Counted from the first letter of the stretch, positions 36,488-45,087 are shown. The stretch: 64,000 bases of DNA from Paenibacillus curdlanolyticus YK9 (GCF_000179615.1 NZ_AEDD01000008.1:124001-188000), one strand, 5' to 3'. The notes: a model not told the origin generated them from the letters alone. Translations and numbers: made by a program.

Positions 36488-36769
36488 TTGATCGTTCAAT
36501 GGACCGAGGCGGCTCGTCGTCGATTCCATCAAATCAAGAGTGATCATTACAGCCAGCAGGAAACGATGGAGTATAAAATTAATCTCATCAAGCGAGTGGA
36601 AGACAACGTCATGAGTATGGGTAAGATTTTGCCCTCGCGTGAATACCGTAACACTTATTATTGCATTGTAGATAGCTACATCGTGTCGTATAAGGTGCTG
36701 GATAAAGGTGAGCGATTCGTTATCACTTCATTCAAGCACGGCGCGATGAAACGCAATCTCAAATATTGA
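36488..36769 (+). CDS. RelE/ParE superfamily toxin
   Basis: 93-aa basic protein with the RelE/ParE pattern: MIVQWTEAARRRFHQI at the start, a central helix pair ending in a Pro/Ser-rich turn (GKILPSREYRN), then the beta strands TYYCIVDSYIVSYKV and RFVITSFKHG. TTG 36488 directly abuts the antitoxin stop. RelE members cleave mRNA on the ribosome and ParE members poison gyrase; the sequence alone does not decide which applies. A terminator follows 10 bp later, so the pair is a closed two-gene unit. Confidence 0.8.
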   Translation: MIVQWTEAARRRFHQIKSDHYSQQETMEYKINLIKRVEDNVMSMGKILPSREYRNTYYCIVDSYIVSYKVLDKGERFVITSFKHGAMKRNLKY

Positions 36770-36779
36770 ACGATCGATT

Positions 36780-36805
36780 CCGGCTCTCAGCGAGCCGGTT
36801 TTTTT
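36780..36805 (+). terminator. Terminator of the toxin-antitoxin operon
   Basis: CCGGCTC-TCAGC-GAGCCGG followed by seven T: a compact, near-ideal intrinsic terminator. Confidence 0.95.
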
Positions 36806-36872
36806 GTACCATTTTTTTAAGCACCTTGGCGATCTGAAGCCTATCCTTCGTTCATAATCTCGATCTCCATCC

Positions 36873-36926
36873 GTAAAGTACGTTTCATACAAAGGTATTT
36901 AGGGGAGAGGGATATGACTAGGGGAG
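36873..36926. repeat. Direct repeat, copy B
   Basis: Same segment as at 36085-36142: GTAAAGTACGTTTCATAC is identical, followed by AAAGGTAT, TTAGGGGAG and GGGATATGACTAGGGGAG with short gaps relative to copy A. It lies ~70 bp beyond the toxin terminator. On the minus strand both copies start a frame encoding MKRTL, which is part of the spoVR leader in copy A but stops after a few codons here, consistent with a duplicated spoVR leader fragment. Confidence 0.8.
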
Positions 36927-37001
36927 TACAGGTACTACAAAAGTTAGAACTTATCCTTTTCTAATCGTATGTTAGCATGATGAGAGAAGGAGGCGATAGA
37001 G

Positions 37002-37448
37002 ATGAAGCTTTTTATCCATATATGGGTGATCGCTTTAGCGGTCGTCATTTCCGTCGGGGGATTTCATTCCGTGTACTTGCTTCTTATTGGAGCATTAGAT
37101 GGACCATTAGAAGATGTGCAAGGATATTTTCTTTATGTTGGGTTTGTGGCGATCATTACCACTGTCTTCGTTGTCCCTGCTTCACTATTGATATTAAAAT
37201 CTATAAAGCGCCAAGGCGCATGGTGGTGCATGCTCCGAACATGGCTTCATATGGCGGCTGGAGCTGTCATTATAGCGATCATTGCTCTTGTACTCGGAGG
37301 CAATATGAGAGTGCTTTTAAGTGCGGTTACAGTGATTTATATGATCTTCGCTGCCCTTCAAGCCGGTACTTATTATGGCGCTTACTTAGCCCTTAGACGA
37401 ATGGTGGACGAAGAGCCCGTGATCGTCGTAGATGAGCAAGAGATTTAG
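37002..37448 (+). CDS. Small four-helix membrane protein, function unknown
   Basis: 148-aa protein. AAGGAGG precedes the ATG. Four hydrophobic segments are visible (~5-30, 42-65, 82-103, 105-128), ending in the acidic tail RRMVDEEPVIVVDEQEI. I do not recognise a named family. An overlapping frame starting at 36977 is rejected in favour of this one because of the ribosome binding site and clear helix pattern. It stands alone between copy B of the repeat and the deacetylase gene. Confidence 0.75.
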   Translation: MKLFIHIWVIALAVVISVGGFHSVYLLLIGALDGPLEDVQGYFLYVGFVAIITTVFVVPASLLILKSIKRQGAWWCMLRTWLHMAAGAVIIAIIALVLGGNMRVLLSAVTVIYMIFAALQAGTYYGAYLALRRMVDEEPVIVVDEQEI

Positions 37449-37562
37449 CGATTCAACCCAGATTTATCCTCCAGCCAAAATGGCACATGTCTACATAATC
37501 ATCCCCTTCAAAGTGGAAAAATAACGGGGTATGCATTAGCCAAACGGCAAGGAGTGAGCTTG

Positions 37563-38348
37563 TTGAACATGAAAGTCAGGCGGATAATGGCAGTGCTTAT
37601 GCTGAGCTTGCTGCTGGGGGCAGCGCAGGCGGCGACGGCGTTTGCTGACGGGGCTTACCATTTTGGCTTCAAAAAGAGCGTCAACGGCCAGCTGCCCTCG
37701 ATCGACGAAGAAGGCTTCAAGCCGCTGCTGACCAAGTACGGTGCGGTGTTTACCGGCGATACGAACGCGAAGGAGCTGTACCTGACGTTCGATAATGGCT
37801 ATGAGAATGGCTTTACGCCCAAAATTCTCGACGTGCTGAAGGCGAAGCAGGTGCCTGCGATTTTCTTCGTCACCGGCCATTACATTCAATCGCAGCCCGA
37901 GCTGCTGAAGCGGATGGCGCAAGAGGGGCATTTGATCGGCAATCACTCGTGGAGCCACCCGGATATGAGCCAAATTTCGGCTGAGCGGATGACGCAGGAG
38001 CTGGAGAAGGTCAAGACGGATGTGCTTGCGCTAACCGGCCAGAAGGAGATGAAATATCTTCGCACGCCTCGCGGCATTTTTAACGAGCGTTCCCTATCTG
38101 TCAGCAAGCAGCTCGGCTATCAGAACGTGTTCTGGTCGATCGCCTATAAGGATTGGGATACGAACAGCCAAAAGGGTGCGGACTACGCTTATCGGCAGGT
38201 AATGGCTCAGCTTCATCCGGGCGCGGTTATTTTGCTGCATTCGGTATCCAAAGATAATACAGAAGCGCTCGGCCGCATTATCGACGACGCGAAGGCGAAG
38301 GGCTATCAGTTCAAGAGCCTGGATCAGATGGTGAGCCGCACGCCATAG
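37563..38348 (+). CDS. pdaA: Polysaccharide deacetylase, PdaA-like (delta-lactam synthesis of spore cortex)
   Basis: Exported NodB-type deacetylase (~261 aa) that in Bacillus removes the acetyl group from N-acetylmuramic acid during muramic-delta-lactam formation in the spore cortex. TTG 37563 sits 8 nt after AAGGAG; GTG 37554 would overlap that site and ATG 37569 is also possible. The signal peptide ends at AFA-DG. Family marks are YLTFDNGYENGFTPKIL (catalytic Asp, with Asn where metal-binding NodB enzymes have a second Asp), HSWSHPD and LRTPRG, and the C-terminal LLHSVS. The TFDNGYE variant is typical of PdaA. A symbol is given on this basis. Confidence 0.88.
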   Translation: MNMKVRRIMAVLMLSLLLGAAQAATAFADGAYHFGFKKSVNGQLPSIDEEGFKPLLTKYGAVFTGDTNAKELYLTFDNGYENGFTPKILDVLKAKQVPAIFFVTGHYIQSQPELLKRMAQEGHLIGNHSWSHPDMSQISAERMTQELEKVKTDVLALTGQKEMKYLRTPRGIFNERSLSVSKQLGYQNVFWSIAYKDWDTNSQKGADYAYRQVMAQLHPGAVILLHSVSKDNTEALGRIIDDAKAKGYQFKSLDQMVSRTP

Positions 38349-38408
38349 TTGCGAAAGAGCAAGAGCGTCGCCAAACCAAGACAAGATTACATGCATGGAT
38401 AGTCAAAA

Positions 38409-38446
38409 AGACACCGACTCACTTGCGAGCCGGTGTCTTCTTTTGT
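38409..38446. terminator. Bidirectional terminator between pdaA and coat genes
   Basis: AGACACCG (38409-38416) pairs with CGGTGTCT (38431-38438); CTC/GAG continues the stem inside, and TCTTTTG follows. Genes on both sides converge here. Confidence 0.85.
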
Positions 38447-38469
38447 CGCGAGGACTGTAAGCAAGGAGC

Positions 38470-38814
38470 TTATTGGAGCGTGCCGCCCGAATAAGGGAAC
38501 TGGTTTGAAAATCCGCTGAACTGCTGATACGCTTGGTCCAGCTTTTGCTGCTCCTCGGCCTCCAGCTTGTAGAAGCCTTTGGCGAACATGAGCTCGAACA
38601 GCTCGACTTGCATTTGATGCGTCTCGGTAAGCACGGTCATGACGTCATTATGCAAGGACGCGTGGCTCGCTTCCTTGGCTGCGATGTTGAGGCTGTCGGT
38701 TAAATATTTCTCCGTTGCAAGAATTTCAGTAAGCCGGTCGCGATCGGACAGCTCTGGGCCTGCTGCTTGCGGCTGGCTTGCGCTTGGATTTTGAATCATT
38801 TGATTCGGCGTCAC
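38470..38814 (-). CDS. CotF-like spore coat protein
   Basis: 114-aa protein of the spore coat CotF family (ferritin-like helical bundle): LSDRDRLTEILATEKYLTDSLNIAAKE is the typical first helix pair, followed by LHNDVMTVLTETHQMQVELFELM. GTG 38814 is preceded by GGAGGG. It follows the 38831 gene by 16 bp on the same strand, so the two form a coat operon, probably under a mother-cell sigma factor. The tail QFPYSGGTLQ is low-complexity. Confidence 0.85.
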   Translation of the reverse strand: MTPNQMIQNPSASQPQAAGPELSDRDRLTEILATEKYLTDSLNIAAKEASHASLHNDVMTVLTETHQMQVELFELMFAKGFYKLEAEEQQKLDQAYQQFSGFSNQFPYSGGTLQ

Positions 38815-38830
38815 GCGTATCCCTCCACGA

Positions 38831-39112
38831 TTACTGGATTTGAGGTACTTTTTTCAATTCTTCAGTATTGTTGTTTTGCAAGTGCTTCAGCAGAAGCTCA
38901 TAATGCCGTTGGTGCATTTGGCCGGCTTTGTCGATCGCTTGCTTGGATTGCTGACAGGAGGTTTCTTTGGCAAAATGGTGGCATTTCTTCATTGCATTCA
39001 GCTCCCAGGAGAGCATGTCCTTCAAGTACTGGAAGTCTTTCGTCGTTACGACTTGCGGCGGACGCGCCATTAATGGCTGTTGGGCTTGGTTTTGCGCTTG
39101 TTGTTGCTGCAT
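38831..39112 (-). CDS. Second CotF-like spore coat protein
   Basis: 93-aa protein with a Gln-rich N-terminus (MQQQQAQNQAQQ) and a helical region with KDFQYLKDMLSWELNAMKKCHHFAKE, the same two-helix pattern as in small CotF-related proteins. AAAGGAG precedes the ATG with 10-nt spacing. It is the first gene of the two-gene coat operon on the minus strand. Ligand and coat layer are unknown. Confidence 0.82.
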   Translation of the reverse strand: MQQQQAQNQAQQPLMARPPQVVTTKDFQYLKDMLSWELNAMKKCHHFAKETSCQQSKQAIDKAGQMHQRHYELLLKHLQNNNTEELKKVPQIQ

Positions 39113-39227
39113 CGTTGGTCGTCTCCTTTCGATCCGGAATGAGCTCCACAGCTAGTGTCCCCCTGAAGTCGGGAACTATGCCAAGGGTGGCATGGCGAAA
39201 TGGGGTGTGGGATAATATGGATAGTAG

Positions 39228-39557
39228 ATGAAACAAGGGGGTGAGGAGCTGAACCGGATCGTATTCTATCTCATTACATCTGTTGCGTGTCTTCTCGTTT
39301 CGGCATTTTTCATTATTTATATGTATTGGGATGCATCCCAGCCTAAGGTTGGACCTGTCGGAGACGGCAATCCGTATCCTTCGTTTATGCAAATGCTGCC
39401 GATATGGTCGGCGCTTTTCGTTGGAGCCACGCAATCGCCGAGGGCGATTTACCTGTATGTGAAGCAGAGGTGGAGGGAGAAGCGGCAGGAGCAGGGGCAA
39501 GAGCAGGGGCAAGAGCAAGAGCAAGAGCAAGAGCAAGAGGGAAAGCTGCGCGGGTGA
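39228..39557 (+). CDS. Small membrane protein with Gln-Glu repeat tail
   Basis: 109-aa protein of unknown function. Two hydrophobic segments are visible (~10-32 and ~58-75). The C-terminal cytoplasmic tail is a run of Glu-Gln and Gly-Gln pairs (~88-104) encoded by a hexanucleotide repeat. The ATG at 39228 has no clear ribosome binding site, so the start is uncertain. The repeat makes the length of the tail likely to vary between strains. Confidence 0.6.
   Translation: MKQGGEELNRIVFYLITSVACLLVSAFFIIYMYWDASQPKVGPVGDGNPYPSFMQMLPIWSALFVGATQSPRAIYLYVKQRWREKRQEQGQEQGQEQEQEQEQEGKLRG
39489..39540 (+). repeat. Hexanucleotide simple repeat inside the 39228 gene
   Basis: Two copies of GAGCAGGGGCAA followed by four of GAGCAA and a partial unit, in frame, encoding EQGQ and EQ repeats. 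Units of six bases change length without shifting the frame. Confidence 0.85.
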
Positions 39558-39709
39558 GGATTTTGTTGACGAATCGAAGAATGTGAGCATGATTCTGGAG
39601 CATTGTTGCAGTGTTTTGAATTGCATCGCGGCGTGAAAAAAGCTACGAGGACCCGTGGGTGTGGTAATCGTGGCTTTTTTGCGCTGTCGCACGGCGTTGG
39701 CGGACACGC

Positions 39710-39892
39710 TAACGGACCGAGGAGCCGCTATTTGGCGAAAAAGCGGCGGTTTGAACATGTAACGGACCGAGGAGCCGTTAATGGGCATCAAACGCGGCGA
39801 TATGAGCTAAAACACAGCAAATAACGTCTCTGGAGTCCGTTACGCTGGAGAATGCGCGAAAATCGGGGCAATAGCGGCTGTGGAGTCCGTTA
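39710..39892. repeat. 183-bp four-unit intergenic element (family 1, copy 2)
   Basis: The gap 39558-40034 contains no supportable gene. Units of 23 bp beginning TAACGGAC lie at 39710-39732 and 39760-39782 (forward) and at 39820-39842 and 39870-39892 (reverse), with spacers of 27, 37 and 27 nt: the same geometry as the copy at 11013-11195 to the base. Forward units read TAACGGACCGAGGAGCC plus GCTATT or GTTAAT; reverse units have TCCAGAGAC or TCCACAGCC in the middle. Spacer sequences are unrelated to those of copy 1. Confidence 0.88.
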
Positions 39893-40034
39893 GCGCAAGG
39901 GTGAGGGCGCGGCTGAAAGCGATCGACTAACGCTTTGCTTACTAATTTTTCGTCTAACATCGACCGCGATCTTGTTCTACAATAGTAGAGACGGTAGAGT
40001 AGACTCGATTATGAAGCGAAGGACGTGACGGACG

Positions 40035-41207
40035 GTGAAGCTGTTTCATACGGCGGATTGGCATCTAGGCAAGCTGGTGCAGGGCGTTTATATGACGGAC
40101 GACCAGCGTTATGTGCTGGAGCAATTCGTGGCGGCGGTAAAAGAAGAGAAACCCGACGCTGTTATTATAGCGGGCGATCTGTATGATCGCGCGATCCCGC
40201 CGACGGAGGCGGTGGACCTGCTGGACGAGCTGCTGCGTCGGCTTATTATGGAATGCGAGACGACGGTGCTCGCAATAGCAGGCAATCATGATAGTCCGGA
40301 TCGGCTGGACTTCGGCACGCGGTTGATGGAAAGCCGCGGGCTTCATTTGGCAGGCCGCTTGCGCGCGGATCTGAAGCCGGTCGTGCTGCACGATGAACAT
40401 GGCGAAGTGCATGTGTACCTCGTGCCCTACGCGGACCCGGCGCAGGTGCGCCTGACGCTGGAGGATGATTCGATTCGTTCGCATGATGATGCGCTGCGCG
40501 CAATCGTTGCTCGTATCGAAGCGGAAGCGAACCCGCATGCGCGGCGCGTATTCGTCGGGCATGCTTTCGTGACGCAGGGCGGCGAACCGCAGCCCAATAC
40601 GAGCGAGTCGGAACGGCCGCTGGCGATCGGCGGCGCGGAGCATGTGAATGCGGCGCATTTGCGCCAGTTCCATTATTCAGCGCTCGGCCATTTGCATCAG
40701 GCGCATCATGTGGGAGATGAACGGATTCGGTACGCGGGATCGCCGCTCAAATATTCCAGCTCGGAAGCGAATCATCGCAAAGGCTGGCTCGTCGTGGAGA
40801 TGGATGCGGCGGGTGCGATACAGATAGAGAAGCGGGAGCTGGCTCCGCTGCGCGATATGCGCCGCGTGTCGGCATCGATCGAGGAAATCGAAAACGAGCA
40901 TGCGCGAAGCGACGATTACGTATTCGTTACGCTGCTGAATGACAATCCCGTGCTGTTCCCCATGGAAAAGGTACGCGCCGTATACCCGAATGCGCTGCAT
41001 GTCGAGCGTCGACCGGCCTCCTCATCCGTCCAAATCGAGGACGGCGCAGATTCCGCATCGCGAACTGCACGGCAAGCGGCTGATCCGGTGGAATTGTTCG
41101 CGGCGTTTTATCATGAGGTCAAAGGGATGCCGCTAGAGGCGGACAAGCGCAAGCTGTTCGAGGAAACATTCGCAGACGTAGTGAAGTCGGAAGGAGGCGC
41201 GGTATGA
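40035..41207 (+). CDS. sbcD: SbcD, nuclease subunit of the SbcCD complex
   Basis: Mre11-type Mn-dependent exo/endonuclease subunit (390 aa) that with SbcC opens hairpins and processes double-strand ends. The GTG start reads MKLFHTADWHLGK. All phosphoesterase motifs are visible: DWHLG, AGDLYDRA, AGNHDSPDRL, GHAFV and LGHLHQAH. It overlaps sbcC by 4 bp (ATGA), the standard coupled arrangement. SbcCD cuts long palindromes at forks, which is notable given the large imperfect palindrome 140 bp upstream. Confidence 0.97.
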   Translation: MKLFHTADWHLGKLVQGVYMTDDQRYVLEQFVAAVKEEKPDAVIIAGDLYDRAIPPTEAVDLLDELLRRLIMECETTVLAIAGNHDSPDRLDFGTRLMESRGLHLAGRLRADLKPVVLHDEHGEVHVYLVPYADPAQVRLTLEDDSIRSHDDALRAIVARIEAEANPHARRVFVGHAFVTQGGEPQPNTSESERPLAIGGAEHVNAAHLRQFHYSALGHLHQAHHVGDERIRYAGSPLKYSSSEANHRKGWLVVEMDAAGAIQIEKRELAPLRDMRRVSASIEEIENEHARSDDYVFVTLLNDNPVLFPMEKVRAVYPNALHVERRPASSSVQIEDGADSASRTARQAADPVELFAAFYHEVKGMPLEADKRKLFEETFADVVKSEGGAV

Positions 41208-44200
41208 GGCCGATTTTATTGAAATTAGCTGCTTTCGGTCCGTATCGCGACGGAGAGACGATCGATTTTACGGAGCTGGGAGACCGCCGCTTGTTCGTCA
41301 TTTCCGGGAATACGGGCGCAGGCAAGACAACGCTGTTTGATGCAATCTGCTTTGCGCTGTATGGGGCGGCGAGCGGAGAGGACCGGGCGGAGGCGCGGAT
41401 GCTGCGCAGTCATTTTGCGACGGATGACTCGTTTACTTCGGTTGAGTTTGATTTTGCAGTGGGCAAAAGGACGTACCGCGTGTTTCGCCAGCTTCCGCAT
41501 CGCAAGGCGGGCAACAAGAGCGAGACGCCGGGCAAAGCGGAGCTCTACGAGACGACATCCGGCGAGCCGGTTCCGTGCGTCGATCGGTTCATGATTACAG
41601 ATGTGAATGTGAAGCTGGAATCGATAATTGGCCTGACGAAGGATCAGTTTAATCAGATCGTCATGCTGCCGCAGGGCGAATTCCGCAAGCTGCTGACGTC
41701 GGACACGGAGAACAAGGAGGACATTCTTCGCCGTATTTTCCGTACAGATTTGTATCGGAAATTAGAGGAGAGGTTCCAGCAGCAGCATCGGGAGCTGAAG
41801 GACGAGGCGGCCAAGGCACGGACGCGGCTGGATGTCATGATGGGGCAGGCCGGAGATACGCTTCCTTCTCGCGAGGAGAGCGCGCTATCTGACGTATTAG
41901 CCCAGTCGCATAAAAATCCGGCTCAAATGCTGGACGCCTTAGCGCAGGAAGCCGCGCATTATCGCGAAGCGGCGGGCGCGGCGGAAGGCCGCAAAGCTGC
42001 CGTGACCGAGCAGCTTGGCACAGCGGAAGAGCGCCTTCGCGAAGCGCTCGCGCGCAACGCGCGCTTCGCGGAGCTCGCGGCTCAGCGCGCGCGCCGCGAA
42101 GAGCTGGCGCTGCAGCGGCCGCAGGCCGATGCGCGCGAGCGCGAGCTTGCGCTCGCGGAGCGTGCGGCTGCGCTGGCGCCGCACGAAGAGCGCGCCGCGC
42201 GCGCCGCTGCCGATGCGGCAGCGAAGCGCGAGCGGCTCGCCGCTGCGCGCAGCGCGGCGGAAGCCGCCGCAGCAGCGCTCGCGGAAGCAGAGCAGCGGCA
42301 GCGCGCGGAAGCGGCGCGCGAGCCGGAGCGCGCCGGCGCCGAGCGCGAAGCCGAGCGGCTCGCTGCGCTGGCGCCGCTCGTGCGGACGCTTGCGGAGCGC
42401 CGCAGCGAGGTGGAGCGGCTGCTCGGCGCGGAGCGCGAGCTTGCCGCGAAGCTTGCGAGCGCCGATCGCGCGCTCGCGGCGCTGCGCGAGGCGAAGCGTG
42501 CCGCTGCGGCTCGCATCGAGGCAGCGGATGCCGAGACCGGGCAGTTGCCAGAGCTGCTGGAGCAGCTGGCGCGGCTTCGCGACAAGCATCGCTTGCTTGG
42601 CGAGCTTGCCGATGCGGATGCGAAGGTCCAGGCTTTCACGCAGATGGAAGCGGAGCTCAGCAAGAAGACGCAGCAGCTTCGCGCCGAGCACAGTCGGCTG
42701 GAATCGGCTTGGCTGGAAGGGCAAGCGGGCCTCTTGGCCGCCCATCTGCATGACGGGAAGCCTTGTCCCGTATGCGGCAGCGTTGAGCATCCAAGCAAAG
42801 TAGCCGTAGCGGATGCGCTCCCTTCCCGCGAATCGCTGCAGGCGATGAAGGAGCAGCTGTCGGCTGCTGAACGCGAGCTAAGCACGGCTGCGGCGCAGGC
42901 TGCATCGGCGCTGGAGGGACGCGAGTCGCGCAGCGGCATGATGCTGGAGTATGACATTCGGGCCGATATAGCTTTTGCTGAGCAGCAAGTGGCGACGCTT
43001 GAAGAAGGCAAGCGGCTGAAGGCGGATACCGAGCGGCTGAAGGCGGTTCGGGAAGAGCTGGCGAAGCTGCGCGAGGGCGTCGTGGAAGCGGATCGCCAGC
43101 TGGATGCGCAGCAGCGCGAGAAGGATCGGCAAACCGCGCAGCTGCAGGAGCTGGCGACGGAGCGAAGCGCAAAGCAATCGCGGCTGGAGGCGGAGCTGGA
43201 GCAAATCGAAGAGCGGCTGCGCACGCCGGAGCAGCTGGCGGCTCGATTAGCGGAGCAGCGTAAGCTGGCGGAGCAGCTTGCCGCTGCATGGCGCGCAGCG
43301 GAGGAAGGGCTGCATGCCGCAGCGACGCGGCTTGCGGAGCTGCGGGCGGCAGCTGAGCAGTTGGCGAGCGCGCTGGCGGAAGCAGACGCCGAGCAAGCGG
43401 AGGCGTCGGCGCGCTATGCGGCCGAGCTCGGCAAGGGCGGCTTCGCCGATGCGGAAGCGTATCGCGCGGCGAAGCGAAGCGAGCAGGCGCGTGCCGCGCT
43501 GCGGGAGCTGGCGGACGCTTATCGGGCGGCTGCTGCAGCGATTGCGGAGCAGGTCGCGCAGCTGGAACGCGAGCTTGAAGGCCAGTCGCCGATCGATACA
43601 GCGGCGATTGAGCAGGAGCTGGCGGCGATGCGCGGCGAGCTGGAGCAGGCGCTCGCTTCATTGGCGACGGCGGATCGCCACGCTGGCGAAGCGGAGCGGC
43701 TGCGAATGGCGGTCGCAGAGACGGCGGAACGCTGCAGCTCGCTGGAAGGGCAGCTTGAGAAGGTGGCAGACCTGTATACGATGGTGAAGGGCGATAATGC
43801 ACTCAAAATCTCGTTCGAGCGTTACATTTTGATCGAGTATTTGGAGCAGATCCTCCACGCCGCGAACGAACGGCTGCGCGGGCTGTCGGATGGCCAGTTT
43901 GTTTTGCAGCGAAGCGATCGGCTGGAGGCGCGCGGACGCCAGAGCGGGCTCGGGCTTGATGTTTACGACGCCTATACCGGCCAGAACCGCGATGTGAAGT
44001 CGCTGTCGGGCGGCGAGAAATTTAACGCTTCGCTCGCATTGGCGCTTGGCATGACGGATGTCATTCAATCGCATCAAGGCGGCATCTCCATCGAGATGAT
44101 GTTCATTGACGAGGGCTTCGGCTCTTTGGACGAGGAGTCGCTTGGCAAAGCGATATCGACGCTGGTCGATTTGCAGAAAGCAGGCCGGATGATCGGCGTT

Positions 44201-44299
44201 ATTTCTCACGTTCAGGAGCTGAAGCAGGCGCTTCCCGCTGCGCTGGAAGTGACGAAGACGAAGGAAGGCCATAGCCGTACGGCGTTTGTATTGAAGTAA
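41204..44299 (+). CDS. sbcC: SbcC, SMC-like ATPase subunit of the SbcCD complex
   Basis: Rad50-type ATPase (1031 aa). Walker A GNTGAGKTT is at ~35-43, and the C-terminal half carries the signature LSGGEKF and Walker B MMFIDEGFGSLD. The zinc hook C521-P-V-C524 sits between two long coiled coils (~200-515 and ~545-850). The coiled-coil DNA is strongly GC-rich and dominated by Ala/Glu/Arg codons, which creates long open frames on other strands; these are shadows. Translationally coupled to sbcD. Confidence 0.97.
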   Translation: MRPILLKLAAFGPYRDGETIDFTELGDRRLFVISGNTGAGKTTLFDAICFALYGAASGEDRAEARMLRSHFATDDSFTSVEFDFAVGKRTYRVFRQLPHRKAGNKSETPGKAELYETTSGEPVPCVDRFMITDVNVKLESIIGLTKDQFNQIVMLPQGEFRKLLTSDTENKEDILRRIFRTDLYRKLEERFQQQHRELKDEAAKARTRLDVMMGQAGDTLPSREESALSDVLAQSHKNPAQMLDALAQEAAHYREAAGAAEGRKAAVTEQLGTAEERLREALARNARFAELAAQRARREELALQRPQADARERELALAERAAALAPHEERAARAAADAAAKRERLAAARSAAEAAAAALAEAEQRQRAEAAREPERAGAEREAERLAALAPLVRTLAERRSEVERLLGAERELAAKLASADRALAALREAKRAAAARIEAADAETGQLPELLEQLARLRDKHRLLGELADADAKVQAFTQMEAELSKKTQQLRAEHSRLESAWLEGQAGLLAAHLHDGKPCPVCGSVEHPSKVAVADALPSRESLQAMKEQLSAAERELSTAAAQAASALEGRESRSGMMLEYDIRADIAFAEQQVATLEEGKRLKADTERLKAVREELAKLREGVVEADRQLDAQQREKDRQTAQLQELATERSAKQSRLEAELEQIEERLRTPEQLAARLAEQRKLAEQLAAAWRAAEEGLHAAATRLAELRAAAEQLASALAEADAEQAEASARYAAELGKGGFADAEAYRAAKRSEQARAALRELADAYRAAAAAIAEQVAQLERELEGQSPIDTAAIEQELAAMRGELEQALASLATADRHAGEAERLRMAVAETAERCSSLEGQLEKVADLYTMVKGDNALKISFERYILIEYLEQILHAANERLRGLSDGQFVLQRSDRLEARGRQSGLGLDVYDAYTGQNRDVKSLSGGEKFNASLALALGMTDVIQSHQGGISIEMMFIDEGFGSLDEESLGKAISTLVDLQKAGRMIGVISHVQELKQALPAALEVTKTKEGHSRTAFVLK

Positions 44300-44444
44300 T
44301 GGCATGTTTAATTGATTTACAGCTCTGAATGCCTTTATGCAATTGGTTTGAAAAGCCGATGCTTCGCATACGATGTATCGAAGGACGCGCGTAGACGAGC
44401 TTCTGGTACATGGTGTCCGGATTAGCTGGAGGCGATGCGAAGCA

Positions 44445-44954
44445 ATGGCCAACCCTTTGACATATTGCGAGCTGAGGTACAAGCTGACGCTTGCGGATTA
44501 CCGGCATTTTTCGATTCATCATAACCGAAAGGCTACGCTGCGGCTCGCATGCCTCTATTATGGTCTGTTTCTTGGCGCTGCGTGGGCAGCGGGAGGCGAG
44601 GCGAAGAGCGGTTTTCCAGTCATCGCGCTCGGCTTCTTGCTGTGCCTAGCGATTGGCTGCTGTGCAAGGCTTGGCCTCATGTGGCAAATCTGGCGAGAGT
44701 TTCGCGCAAATAGGCATCTTCATGAAGAGCAGTGGATTGCAATAAACGAGCAGGGCATTCGAATACAAACGCCTTCGAGCGATCTGACGCTGAAGTGGAG
44801 CGAACTGCTTCTGGCGTCGGAAACGCCTTTATTATTCACGTTATACGTTGCGCCTGACCAAGGCTGCATGATACCGAAGCGGCTCGTGAATGCGCGCGCC
44901 TTCCGCGAAGGGCTCCAGCGTCACGTAGAAGCAGGCAAGCTCCAGCTGCGTTAG
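44445..44954 (+). CDS. YcxB-like membrane protein
   Basis: ~169-aa protein. ATG 44445 follows GGAGG at 44428-44432; an upstream in-frame ATG at 44373 has no such site. Two hydrophobic segments (~30-48 and ~53-75) are followed by a soluble domain with INEQGIRIQTPSSDLTLKWSEL and the ending typical of YcxB-like proteins (RLVNARAFREGLQ). Function unknown. It stands alone between sbcC and the cysteine synthase gene. The gap 44300-44444 shows nothing recognisable. Confidence 0.75.
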   Translation: MANPLTYCELRYKLTLADYRHFSIHHNRKATLRLACLYYGLFLGAAWAAGGEAKSGFPVIALGFLLCLAIGCCARLGLMWQIWREFRANRHLHEEQWIAINEQGIRIQTPSSDLTLKWSELLLASETPLLFTLYVAPDQGCMIPKRLVNARAFREGLQRHVEAGKLQLR

Positions 44955-45087
44955 TAGCGGATGGAGGTTCGGCCGCTGCGCGCACGCATTGCACTTCTGC
45001 ATGCGATTCTCAACTCGCGCAAATGGATAACAATGCCGCATTTGAATTACACTATTCCTTAATATGATCACATTGGAGGGGATTCGA

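Noticed and set aside
36977-37396. Frame overlapping the small membrane protein gene
   Set aside because: The 37002 frame has AAGGAGG and four clean hydrophobic segments; the alternative is Arg/Cys-rich and irregular.
38898-39791. Long minus-strand frame over the QE-repeat gene and the coat gene leader
   Set aside because: Its low-complexity Leu/Pro runs are the antisense of the hexanucleotide repeat, and it overlaps the real coat gene.
42015-43802. Several long frames on both strands inside sbcC
   Set aside because: They follow from the GC-rich coiled-coil sequence. The sbcC frame alone has motifs, the zinc hook and coupling with sbcD.
44955-45087. T-box or S-box leader before cysK
   Set aside because: The gap is only ~130 bp and shows neither a T-box sequence nor an S-box core.
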